Below are positions 1 to 7,898 of a stretch of DNA of 64,000 nt, piece by piece (position 1 is the stretch's first letter; each line of letters begins with the position of its first letter). The notes beneath the pieces were generated by a model. That model worked only from the letters and a program-made list of their open reading frames with translations. It had not been told where the DNA came from and searched no databases. The position numbers and the translations under genes were made by a program. The DNA comes from Massilia phosphatilytica (lineage in GTDB: Bacteria > Pseudomonadota > Gammaproteobacteria > Burkholderiales > Burkholderiaceae_D), in NCBI RefSeq assembly GCF_002968015.1, contig NZ_PUIP01000001.1, positions 620,001 to 684,000 on the forward strand. Reading direction: 5' to 3'.

Positions 1-428
1 TGCAACTGGTCGACGAGCACGCGCTTGTAGTAGGCGAGGCCGGTCAGCGCACCGATGATGATGCAGTACACGAGCGTGGCCCAATAAAACCAGTCGAGCA
101 GTCCCAGGGGCTCGCTCCACGGATCCCAGGGCAGAAGGCCGAGCCGGTCCTCGATCGCCGCCGCCGTCACGACGTACAGCGCCGTCAACGCCAGCCCGCA
201 CACGGCATGGGCCGCCACGAGGGGCAGGGGACGCCTGAAGGCGGCTGCCAGGCGGTCGTGCAGGATCTTGATGAGCGGCGTCAGCGCACCCCACAGCCAG
301 CAATTGATCGTGACCGATAGCAGGGCGCTCCAGCCGGCGCCGCGCAGGATGTACGGCAGCGCGAATACGCCGCCGGCGGCCGTCCAGGCCAGGAGTGCGA
401 CGAGGATGCGTGAGGTGCGACGTTTCAC
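1..428 (-). CDS. LytS/YehU-type sensor histidine kinase, N-terminal membrane part (cut by window edge)
   Basis: The reading frame starts at a GTG at 428 and runs off the left edge, so only about 142 N-terminal residues are visible. They form about four hydrophobic segments separated by short charged loops, beginning LVALLAWTAAGGVFALPYIL and including WLWGALTPLI, the arrangement seen before the kinase domain of LytS/YehU-type (His_kinase) sensors. The family normally pairs with a LytTR-domain response regulator; neither kinase domain nor partner is in view. The start has only a weak ribosome binding site, and no in-frame ATG lies just upstream. A different polytopic membrane protein is possible. 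Confidence 0.55.
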   Translation of the reverse strand, partial: MKRRTSRILVALLAWTAAGGVFALPYILRGAGWSALLSVTINCWLWGALTPLIKILHDRLAAAFRRPLPLVAAHAVCGLALTALYVVTAAAIEDRLGLLPWDPWSEPLGLLDWFYWATLVYCIIIGALTGLAYYKRVLVDQL

Positions 429-612
429 TGGTTGATCGTTGACGTGTAAGGGGGCCGCGTCAGCGGATGGGCCGCAGCCCGTTCGATGGGCGCCACAACC
501 GTCCTGTAACAGCGGAATCCGGACTGTGACAAAGCCATTGTAAATACCTATTGCACTCCGGCATTCTACCGTAGCCGCCTGGCCCGGCAAGACTAAAAAA
601 CGGAGACCTGCT

Positions 613-1749
613 GTGATGCCCCCTGTGAAATACCATTACGAAGCCCTCGACGGCCTGCGCGGCACGGCCGCGCTCTGTGTCCTCATGTTCCACTTCTGGG
701 AAATGATGGTGCCCGATATCGCCCACAACCCGATGGGCCATGCCTTCCTGGCCGTCGATTTCTTTTTCGCGCTGTCGGGATTCGTCCTCGGCCACGCCTA
801 CGACGCGCGCCTGGCGCCGCACGCCGGCGCCCGCGAGGCACTCACCGTCGCGGGCTTCTTCAAGCGCCGCCTGATCCGCCTGCATCCGATGGTGCTGGCG
901 GCGCTGGCGCTCAGCGTGACGGTGTACCTGCTGGACCCGTTCGTCGGCGACACCCAGCGCATCGGCGAGAAAATCTCCCTCGCGGCATTCGCCGGCACGT
1001 TCGCGCTCAGCGTGCTGCTGCTGCCGACGCCGAACGTGCCGAACAGCTTCGGCGAGACGCATTCGCTGAACGGCCCGTCCTGGACGCTGTTCCAGGAATA
1101 CATCGCCAACGTCCTGTACGGATGGTTCGGGCACAGGTTGACCCGCCGCCTGCACGTGGGCCTGTGCGTGCTGAGCGCCGCCGCGCTGCTGTGGACGGCG
1201 CAGCATTTCAATGACCTGAGCCACGGCTGGGGATGGGCCGACTTCTGGGCCGCCCCGGTGCGTCTCGCCTGTCCGTTCCTGGCGGGGCTGCTGGTGTACA
1301 GGCCGGGCTTCCGGCTGTCGGTGCCGCAACCGTTCGTCGTCCTGTCGCTGGTCCTGGCCGCCATCTTCGTGGCGCCCCAGATGGGCCGGTACAACGGCGT
1401 GTTCGAAGCGGCCTGCGTCATCGTCGTGTTCCCGCTGGTCCTCGCGGCAGGGGCCGGCGTGACGCGGACCGACGGCGCGCTCGGCGCGCTGTGCCGGTTC
1501 ATGGGCGAGCTGTCCTACCCCGTCTACGTCATCCACTACGCGTTCGTCTACCTGTTCGCGCACTGGAACTGGAACACGCATCCGTCGCCGACGCGGCTGG
1601 CGCTGGTGGCGGCGGGATCGCAAATCGGCATCGTGCTGCTGGCATACGCGCTGTTGCGCTGGTTCGACAGGCCGGTGCGCGCGTGGCTCACGCGGAAGTA
1701 TGCGGGGCCGGTCCACGTGCCCGTCGGGGTGGCCGAAGCGAACGCGTGA
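613..1749 (+). CDS. Acyltransferase 3 family membrane protein (OafA/YrhL type)
   Basis: A 378-residue polytopic membrane protein. It opens with YEALDGLRGTAALCVLMFHF, the family hallmark (LDGLRG and the conserved His), and has a second signature FFFALSGFVLGHAY, followed by roughly ten hydrophobic segments. Members move acyl groups, often acetyl, onto exopolysaccharide, O-antigen or other extracytoplasmic sugars; the acceptor cannot be told here. GGAG at about 602-605 can serve either GTG 613 or ATG 616; the difference is one residue. It stands alone, divergent from the LytS-type kinase, with no polysaccharide genes nearby. Confidence 0.85.
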   Translation: MMPPVKYHYEALDGLRGTAALCVLMFHFWEMMVPDIAHNPMGHAFLAVDFFFALSGFVLGHAYDARLAPHAGAREALTVAGFFKRRLIRLHPMVLAALALSVTVYLLDPFVGDTQRIGEKISLAAFAGTFALSVLLLPTPNVPNSFGETHSLNGPSWTLFQEYIANVLYGWFGHRLTRRLHVGLCVLSAAALLWTAQHFNDLSHGWGWADFWAAPVRLACPFLAGLLVYRPGFRLSVPQPFVVLSLVLAAIFVAPQMGRYNGVFEAACVIVVFPLVLAAGAGVTRTDGALGALCRFMGELSYPVYVIHYAFVYLFAHWNWNTHPSPTRLALVAAGSQIGIVLLAYALLRWFDRPVRAWLTRKYAGPVHVPVGVAEANA

Positions 1750-1755
1750 TGTGCT

Positions 1756-1976
1756 GCTGATGGCTGCACTGGCAGCTGGCCCCTGCGACGCTTTTCCCGT
1801 TGCGCAGGTCGATCCCGAAAGCCTCTGGCGCATTCCCAACGCCGTACCGCACGCGAGCTTCAGATCCGGGCCGATGGCCTCGAACATCTGCCGGGCCAGT
1901 CCGCCGGCCAGCGCGACCGACAGTCGCCGCTCGGAGCGTGTCGGCGACTGTGCCGCGTCCAGGTCGTTCGAGTAGA
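1756..1976 (-). other. Possible remnant of a decayed gene downstream of the hydratase
   Basis: Directly after the hydratase stop the minus strand reads as protein-like text (LIYSNDLDAAQ, RSERRLSVALAGGLARQMFE, IGPDLKLACGTALG) and then, in another frame, FGIDLRNGKSVAGASCQ. The join would need a frameshift near 1830, and no start codon or ribosome binding site belongs to it. I do not recognise the family. It may be the tail of a gene destroyed by the rearrangement that also truncated the TetR gene at 2931-3263, or simply chance coding bias in GC-rich DNA. Confidence 0.2.
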
Positions 1977-2807
1977 TCAGGTAATGGAGCGTGGCTGCCT
2001 GCTCAGCGGCACCCTGGCAGCGAGGTTCTCCTCGAGTTCTCCGGGCTGCTGGAGCCCGAGCGCGAAGGCCTCGGTAACCCAGCTCCTGAAAGCGGGCCGG
2101 GATAGGGCTTCGGCGAAGGCGTCGCCTTGTGGCTGAAGCTCGCGGTCCTCAGGCAACGTGATTTCGTTGACCCACTGTTTCAGCTGGATCAGGGAGGTTC
2201 GGTCGAATCGAGCAACGCGGTTGGCGAACGCGGTGACGAACGCGTCGAGTTCGTCGTCCGGGATGGCGCGGTTCACGTAGCCGTAGAGTTCTGCCTGCGG
2301 GCCTGTGAAGTCTTCGGCTCCGATGAGGACTTCGAGCGCCCGGTTGCGTCCGATGAGGCGAGCCAGACGTGAGGGCGCTCCACCTCCGGGGGGAGCCATG
2401 GCACTCATTTCGAACTGTCCGATCAGCGTGCGCTCACGGCTCGCGAAAGTCATGTCTGTCGCGAGGATGAACTCACTGCCGGCGCCGCGGGCGCGGCCGC
2501 GCAGTGACGTGATCGTCAGAACAGGGAGCTTGCTCAGTCGCACCACCATGTTCATGAAATGGAAGGGAAACCTCACTCCGGCGCTCCGCCCGGTCTGGTC
2601 TGCCATCAGGGACATGTCGTCGGTGAGATCCCAGTGCGCAAGGAAGTACTCGGGATTGGCGCTCTCGAACACGATGACCTGCAGGTCGGGATCGGCTTCG
2701 GCGGCATCCATCAGCTCATGCATGTCGATGATGAATCGGGAATCGACCAGGTTCAAGGGCGGGTTGTTGATGGAGACGCGCCAGAATGCTGCGGACTCCT
2801 TCGACAC
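1977..2807 (-). CDS. Enoyl-CoA hydratase/isomerase family protein
   Basis: About 276 residues with the crotonase fold: VSINNPPLNLVDSRF near the N-terminus, the oxyanion-hole stretch SLRGRARGAGSEFILATDM, and the APPGGGAPSRLARLIGR segment. Such enzymes hydrate, isomerise or cleave acyl-CoA substrates; the exact reaction is not readable from sequence. The start is unclear. A GTG at 2807 begins exactly where family similarity begins, but it lacks a good ribosome binding site; in-frame ATGs at 2906 and 2993 would add residues that look non-homologous. The gene abuts a truncated TetR gene, and its original 5' end and promoter may have been lost. Confidence 0.7.
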   Translation of the reverse strand: MSKESAAFWRVSINNPPLNLVDSRFIIDMHELMDAAEADPDLQVIVFESANPEYFLAHWDLTDDMSLMADQTGRSAGVRFPFHFMNMVVRLSKLPVLTITSLRGRARGAGSEFILATDMTFASRERTLIGQFEMSAMAPPGGGAPSRLARLIGRNRALEVLIGAEDFTGPQAELYGYVNRAIPDDELDAFVTAFANRVARFDRTSLIQLKQWVNEITLPEDRELQPQGDAFAEALSRPAFRSWVTEAFALGLQQPGELEENLAARVPLSRQPRSIT

Positions 2808-2930
2808 GTTCAGATAGTTCGTATTGTGGCCTTTCTTCGGGTTATGGATCGAGAGTCGTGGCGGCGTCCTGGAGGCGCAAACCGGCGTTCTGTTTGCCCT
2901 TTTCATGCCGAGGGCAGTCAACCGGCACCG

Positions 2931-3263
2931 GGCGATGTCGGTGCCTGGATCGACGCATATCTGTCGACGCCCCACCGGGACCATCCGGAGCACGGCTGCA
3001 TGACGGCGGCGGTGTCCGGTCTGATGCGTGATCAGGCGCCTGAAGCGCGGGCGGCGATGGCGCAGAAGCTCGCCGCGCAGATCCGCAGCATCATGGAAGC
3101 GATGCCCGCGGCTGATCCTGCGGAGCGGCGACGGGAGGCGATCGGCAGTTTGTCCGCCATGGTCGGCGCGCTCATCCTTTCCCGATCGATCGATGACCCG
3201 GCACTGTCCAACGAACTGCTGGCAGAGACGCGGGCCTGGATCGACGATCGATCAGGACGATAG
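2931..3263 (+). pseudogene. TetR-family regulator, C-terminal fragment lacking the DNA-binding domain
   Basis: Codons from about 2931 encode AWIDAYLSTPHRDHPEHGC, then MTAAVSGLMRDQAPEARAA and a helical tail ending at 3263. This is the ligand-binding C-terminal half of a TetR/AcrR regulator (the YLS..HRD...GC pattern is typical). The roughly 90-residue N-terminal helix-turn-helix domain is absent: upstream, the same frame gives unrelated text that runs into the opposite-strand hydratase. An internal ATG at 3001 could make a small peptide, but no regulator could result. I read it as a gene truncated by deletion or recombination. Confidence 0.6.
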
Positions 3264-3437
3264 GCTGCTCGACGCAGGCGCCCGGACGCTTGAAGTGAAG
3301 GATTCGACGTCCGCTCTGGGTTGCGCATTCAACCGGTCGACGCAACACCGTCATCGAATCGTGCTCAACCATGGTAGATTCCCTATCGCCCAGCCTACCC
3401 GGCGGGAACAGGAACCCACTACCACTGGAAGAGATAG

Positions 3438-5285
3438 ATGCCACAATCCCGTCTTTACGCGCGCGCCCGCACGGCCGCCGCCATCGCCACGCTGTTCGTT
3501 CCCCTCGTCCTTGCGACCGCCGCGCAACCCGCGATGGCGGCCGCGCAGGCCACGCAGGCCGTCAAGGCCAACGCCGCCTTCGACACCTGGTCGGACCGTT
3601 TCGCTGCCGACTGGGTCCGCGCCAACCCGCAGCTCGCCACGTCGACGCAATATTTCAATGGCGCCGAACAGGATGCGCTGGACCGCCAGCTCACGCCGCT
3701 GACGCAGGCGCACCGCAAGAAGATGATCGCGCTGGCGAAGACAGGTGTCGCGCGTCTCGACAAGTTCCTGGCCGGCCCGCTGAGCGAGGAACAGCGCACG
3801 TCCGCGTCCGTGATGCGCTGGAGCCTGGCCAACACGGTCGCCAGCGAGCCGTACGAGGACTACCAGTTCGTCTTCAACCAGTTCGGCGGCACGCAGGTCG
3901 GCCTCGTCAACTTCATGACGACGACGCATCCGCTGCGCCGCGCGTCCGACGTGGCCAGCTATCTCGCGCGCCTCGACCAGGTGGGTGCACGCATGGACGA
4001 GGCCCTCGAACGCGCGCGCGCCGCCACCGCGCGCGGCCTGGTCCCGCCGCGCTTCATCCTCGAGCGTGCGCAGTACCAGGTCGACCTGTTCCTGAAGCCG
4101 GCGGCGGACCAGAACGTCCTCGTGACGACGTTCGCCCAGCGCATGGAAAAGCTGGCGGACCTGACGCCGGACGCGCGCGCGAAGGCCAGCGCCGACGCCA
4201 CCCGCATCGTCGACGCGAAGATCCTGCCCGCGTACCGGCGCGTGCAGGCGTACATGGCGGAGCTGCAGCCGAAGACGAACGACACGGCCGGGATCTCGCG
4301 CCTGCCGAACGGCGCCGCGGCATACCAGCAGGCGCTCAAGACGTACACGAGCACGAACCTGACGGCGGAAGAGATCCACGCGATCGGCCTGCGCGAAGTG
4401 GCGCGCATCGAGGCCGAGATGGACAAGCACCTGCGCGCCCTCGGCTATGCGGAAGGCGGCATCGAAGACCGCATGAAGCAGCTGGATGCGACGTTCCAGC
4501 CGAAAGGCGCGGGGTTGGATAACCTTGATCCGCGCCCCGACCTGCTGCAGCGCTACGCAGGCATCGTGCAGGACGCGCTGAAGCGCAGCGACGCGCTGTT
4601 CAACCTGAAGCCGCGCGCGCCCATCGACGTGCGGCGCGAGCCGCCGCTGACGGAGCTGTCGGCCGCGGCGCATTATTCGCTGCCGGCGCCGGACGGCAGC
4701 CGCCCCGGCATCTTCTGGGTGCCGATGCGCGGACCCACGTTCGACGTGATCCGCATGCGCAGCCTGTCGTACCACGAGGCCGTCCCGGGCCACCACTTCC
4801 AGCTGGCGATCCAGCAGGAGCGCACCGACCTGCCGAAGTTCCGCGCCCAGCGCATCTTCAGCGGCGGCAGCGCGCACAGCGAAGGCTGGGCGCTGTATGC
4901 GGAGCGGCTCGCGGTGGAGCAGGGCTGGTACGAGGGCGACGTCCCGGGCCTGCTGGGCGCCCTCGGCTCGGAACTGTTCCGCGCGCGCCGGCTCGTCGTC
5001 GACACAGGCCTGCACACGAAGGGCTGGACGCGCGAGCAGGGCATCGCCTACGGCATCGGTGCGCAGGAAGTGGAGCGCTATGTCGCGTGGCCGGGCCAGG
5101 CGTGCGCGTACATGATCGGCATGCTGCGCATCATCGACCTGCGCGAGCACGCGAAACAGGAACTGGGCGCGAAGTTCTCCCTGCCCGCGTTCCACGACGT
5201 CGTGCTGCGCAACGGGTCCGTGCCGCTGGACGTGCTGGGCGACATCGTCGAGCGCTGGATCAAGGCGCAGAAACAGGCCGCGTGA
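3438..5285 (+). CDS. Exported DUF885-family protein, putative metallohydrolase
   Basis: A 615-residue protein with a Sec signal peptide (Arg-rich start, hydrophobic core, cleavage likely near QPAMAAAQA, residue 35). The body matches the DUF885 family, which is related in fold to M32/M3-like zinc peptidases. The putative metal motif HEAVPGH lies at residues 446-452 and is followed by SAHSEGWALYAERLAVEQ, a second conserved Glu-bearing helix. The substrate is unknown; peptidase or esterase activity in the periplasm is the family-based guess. It is a single-gene unit; its stop touches the stop of the convergent gene at 5286 (TGATCA). Confidence 0.8.
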   Translation: MPQSRLYARARTAAAIATLFVPLVLATAAQPAMAAAQATQAVKANAAFDTWSDRFAADWVRANPQLATSTQYFNGAEQDALDRQLTPLTQAHRKKMIALAKTGVARLDKFLAGPLSEEQRTSASVMRWSLANTVASEPYEDYQFVFNQFGGTQVGLVNFMTTTHPLRRASDVASYLARLDQVGARMDEALERARAATARGLVPPRFILERAQYQVDLFLKPAADQNVLVTTFAQRMEKLADLTPDARAKASADATRIVDAKILPAYRRVQAYMAELQPKTNDTAGISRLPNGAAAYQQALKTYTSTNLTAEEIHAIGLREVARIEAEMDKHLRALGYAEGGIEDRMKQLDATFQPKGAGLDNLDPRPDLLQRYAGIVQDALKRSDALFNLKPRAPIDVRREPPLTELSAAAHYSLPAPDGSRPGIFWVPMRGPTFDVIRMRSLSYHEAVPGHHFQLAIQQERTDLPKFRAQRIFSGGSAHSEGWALYAERLAVEQGWYEGDVPGLLGALGSELFRARRLVVDTGLHTKGWTREQGIAYGIGAQEVERYVAWPGQACAYMIGMLRIIDLREHAKQELGAKFSLPAFHDVVLRNGSVPLDVLGDIVERWIKAQKQAA

Positions 5286-6533
5286 TCACCGGCCGGCGGC
5301 CAGCGATTTCAGGCGTGCGATCGTCGTGGCAGGCGTCACGCGGTCGTCGCGCCAGAAATCGCTGATGATGGCCCGCATGGCGTCTTCCACGGGCGGCGGC
5401 TGCGACATGTTGATGCTCGGGACCAAGACGCCGTTCCGCGCCGCTTGCTGGAACGCCGCCCGGGACGCCGTCGCGCAGCGGTCGTACCGGCCGAGATCGA
5501 CGTCGAGCCGGACCGGCAGCGCGCCCTTGTGGAGATTGAACCGTTCCTGGATGTCCGGGCGCAGCAGCGCGGCGGCGAGGTGACGTTGCGCGCCGAGTCT
5601 CGCTTCGCCCTGCACCTTGAACATCACGAACGAATCGACGTCGAACACGAACGCGTCGGTGGCACCTGGCACCGGCACGCACTCGAACTCGAAATTCGAC
5701 GTTTTCTGCGCATCCATCAGGACCGGCTTGTTCCAGTCGCCCATGAATTGCATGCCGGCCTTGCCGCTGGTGAGCAGACCGGATGCCTGGATCCAGTCGT
5801 TTTGATAGGCCGAGCGGCCGGTATAGGACTTGATCCGCCTGAAGGTCGCCAGTGCGCGCTCCATCCCGGGACTGGACAGTGCAGCAGGATCCAGTTGCAC
5901 GAGCGATTTCCGGTAGAAGTCCGCGCCGGCCAGGCCGATGACGACGTTTTCGAACAGGCGCAGGTCTTCCCAGGGCTGTTCGCCATGGGCCACCGCGACG
6001 AAGCCCGCACGCTTCATCGCTTCGGCGGCATGGAAAAATTCATCCCACGTCGTCGGCGCCTTCGCGTGCGACGCTCTCAGCACGCGCACGTTAATCCACA
6101 ACCAGTTGTTGCGATGGAGGTCCACCGGCACGGCGACGTAGTGCCCGTTGTATTTCATGCGCGCGCTGATGACCTCGGGAAGGACCTTGTCCCATTGCCC
6201 GGCCCGGGCGATGTCGTCGAGGTTGGCCAGGTGCCCGGCCCGCGCCCACGCGGCGATTGCCGGCGCCTTCATCTGGGCCGCGGTCGGCGGGTTGCCCGCC
6301 TCGACCCTCGATTTCAACAGCGCCAGCGCCGTCCCGTTGCCGCCGCCGGCGACCGCGAAGTCGCGCCAGGTGCCGCCCTCCTGGGTCAGCGTCGATTTCA
6401 GGAACGCGATCGCCCTGGCGTCGCCGGCCAGGTCCCAGTAATGGAAAACTTCCAGCTCGCCCGCCCGGGCTGTCGCCGACGAGCACAGCGCCAGGCATGC
6501 CGTCAGGGCCGCGAATACATGCGAAACAGTCAT
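5286..6533 (-). CDS. Sugar ABC transporter substrate-binding protein (family 1), orphan
   Basis: A 415-residue protein with a Sec signal peptide (MTVSHVFAALTACLALC...ARA) followed by a mature start ELEVFHYWDLAGDARAI, typical of family 1 (MalE/UgpB-like) solute-binding proteins. Later blocks DWIQASGLLTSGKAGMQFMG and FVFDVDSFVMFKV fit the same family, with GtsA-like glucose/mannose binders as a plausible relative. It lies 41 bp downstream of the alpha-galactosidase and probably shares its transcript, suggesting it binds a mannose- or galactose-containing sugar. No permease or ATPase gene is nearby, so it must use components encoded elsewhere or have a sensing role. Confidence 0.85.
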   Translation of the reverse strand: MTVSHVFAALTACLALCSSATARAGELEVFHYWDLAGDARAIAFLKSTLTQEGGTWRDFAVAGGGNGTALALLKSRVEAGNPPTAAQMKAPAIAAWARAGHLANLDDIARAGQWDKVLPEVISARMKYNGHYVAVPVDLHRNNWLWINVRVLRASHAKAPTTWDEFFHAAEAMKRAGFVAVAHGEQPWEDLRLFENVVIGLAGADFYRKSLVQLDPAALSSPGMERALATFRRIKSYTGRSAYQNDWIQASGLLTSGKAGMQFMGDWNKPVLMDAQKTSNFEFECVPVPGATDAFVFDVDSFVMFKVQGEARLGAQRHLAAALLRPDIQERFNLHKGALPVRLDVDLGRYDRCATASRAAFQQAARNGVLVPSINMSQPPPVEDAMRAIISDFWRDDRVTPATTIARLKSLAAGR

Positions 6534-6574
6534 GCGCCCCACCTTATCACAAGGCGGGCCGGGCATCCACGTCG

Positions 6575-7819
6575 TCAGTTGGGCGAGAGACGCAGCATCA
6601 CCACGCCGTGCGCGGGTACCGTCAGCGCCAACGGCTTGCCGGTGTCGCCCGTCGCGCCCGTCCACAAGTCGGTGAAGCGGTGGCGCTTTTGGCCGAAGTC
6701 GACGCTGTTGTTGCTGACACGGTCGGAGAGCGCGTGGCTGTTCCAGTCGAACCGGTAGCGGCGCGGCTGGTCCGCGCGATTGAGGAACATGAGCGCCCAT
6801 TCGCCGTGCGCGAGCGGCTTGGCATACATCTCGAGCTGGCCGTCGTTCGTGACACGCCAGGCCTGGATGCCCCGTTCGTCCTGGTTCACCGCGATGACGG
6901 CGCGGTTGGTCAGGATCGCGCGCGTGGCGGCCGGCATCGAACGGATGTCGTTCCCCGCGATGAGCGGCGAGTTCATCATGGCCCAGATCGAGAAATGCGC
7001 CTTGTCCTCGTCTTCCGTCATGCCCTTGCCGACTTCCAGCATGTCCATGTCGTTCCAACGCCCCGGCCCCGAATATCTGCGCAGGCCGGCCTGTTTGTCG
7101 AGAACCGGCAGGACGCCCCACTGGGACCAGTCGCCGTGGTTGAATTCGCAGTCCCAGCACGGATAGATGTCGCCCGTCGTGCGCCATGAATGGCCCACGT
7201 CGCCGGCCCATTCCCACGGCTTGTTGTCGCCCCATTCGCAGATCGAGAACAGGACGGGGCGCCCGGCGGCGCGCAGGGCGTCGCGCATCGTCGTGTAGCC
7301 GCCTTTGGCGCTCAGGCCCTCCGTATTGCACCAGTCGTATTTCAGGTAATCGATGCCCCAGGCGGCATACGTCTGCGCGTCCTGGTATTCGTGCCCGCGG
7401 CTGCCGGCATGCCCGCCGCAGGTCTTGTCGCCTACGTCCGAATAGATGCCCAACTTGAGCCCCTTGCCGTGCACATAGTCGGCCAGGGCCTTGATCCCGG
7501 ACGGGAAGCGCTGGGGATCGGCATGGATGAAGCCCTGCGCATCGCGCTCGCCCTGCCAGCAGTCGTCGATGTTCAGGTACACGTACCCGGCATCGCGCAT
7601 GCCGCTGGCCACCATGGCGTCGGCCGCTTCCCGGATGAGCTTTTCGTTGATGTTGCAGGCGAACGTGTTCCAGGTGTTCCAGCCCATCTGCGGGCGTTGT
7701 CCCAGTTCGGTGAACTTGCCGGGGGCGCCCGGCGCCGTGCGGACCGTCACGCCCTGCGCGTACGCCTGGTGCGACACGGCGCCACCGAGCAGCAGGACGG
7801 TGAAAAATGCTTTCAACAT
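6575..7819 (-). CDS. Secreted alpha-galactosidase, glycoside hydrolase family 27
   Basis: A 414-residue enzyme with a signal peptide (MLKAFFTVLLLGGAVSHQAYAQ) and the GH27 opening PQMGWNTWNTFACNI. The catalytic nucleophile is Asp162 in YLKYDWCN and the acid/base is Asp259 in RWNDMDML, both intact. A C-terminal beta-sandwich region ends in PAHGVVMLRLSPN. It should remove terminal alpha-galactose, for example the side chains of galactomannan, which fits the GH26 mannanase at 11270 and the TonB-dependent receptor just upstream. The start at 7819 is chosen because it opens the signal peptide; the frame stays open further upstream without coding signal. Confidence 0.92.
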   Translation of the reverse strand: MLKAFFTVLLLGGAVSHQAYAQGVTVRTAPGAPGKFTELGQRPQMGWNTWNTFACNINEKLIREAADAMVASGMRDAGYVYLNIDDCWQGERDAQGFIHADPQRFPSGIKALADYVHGKGLKLGIYSDVGDKTCGGHAGSRGHEYQDAQTYAAWGIDYLKYDWCNTEGLSAKGGYTTMRDALRAAGRPVLFSICEWGDNKPWEWAGDVGHSWRTTGDIYPCWDCEFNHGDWSQWGVLPVLDKQAGLRRYSGPGRWNDMDMLEVGKGMTEDEDKAHFSIWAMMNSPLIAGNDIRSMPAATRAILTNRAVIAVNQDERGIQAWRVTNDGQLEMYAKPLAHGEWALMFLNRADQPRRYRFDWNSHALSDRVSNNSVDFGQKRHRFTDLWTGATGDTGKPLALTVPAHGVVMLRLSPN

Positions 7820-7898
7820 AGGATGAAGTGTCGTCGAATAAAAAAGGCACGCGCCGGGGATGGCGCGGCCGAAAAGCCCGGTTGCCCGGACAAGGAGA

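Noticed and set aside
5286..7850. A single 854-codon frame joining the sugar-binding protein to an upstream extension
   Set aside because: The part beyond 6533 is the alpha-galactosidase gene read in the wrong frame; the binding protein has its own signal peptide and start at 6533.
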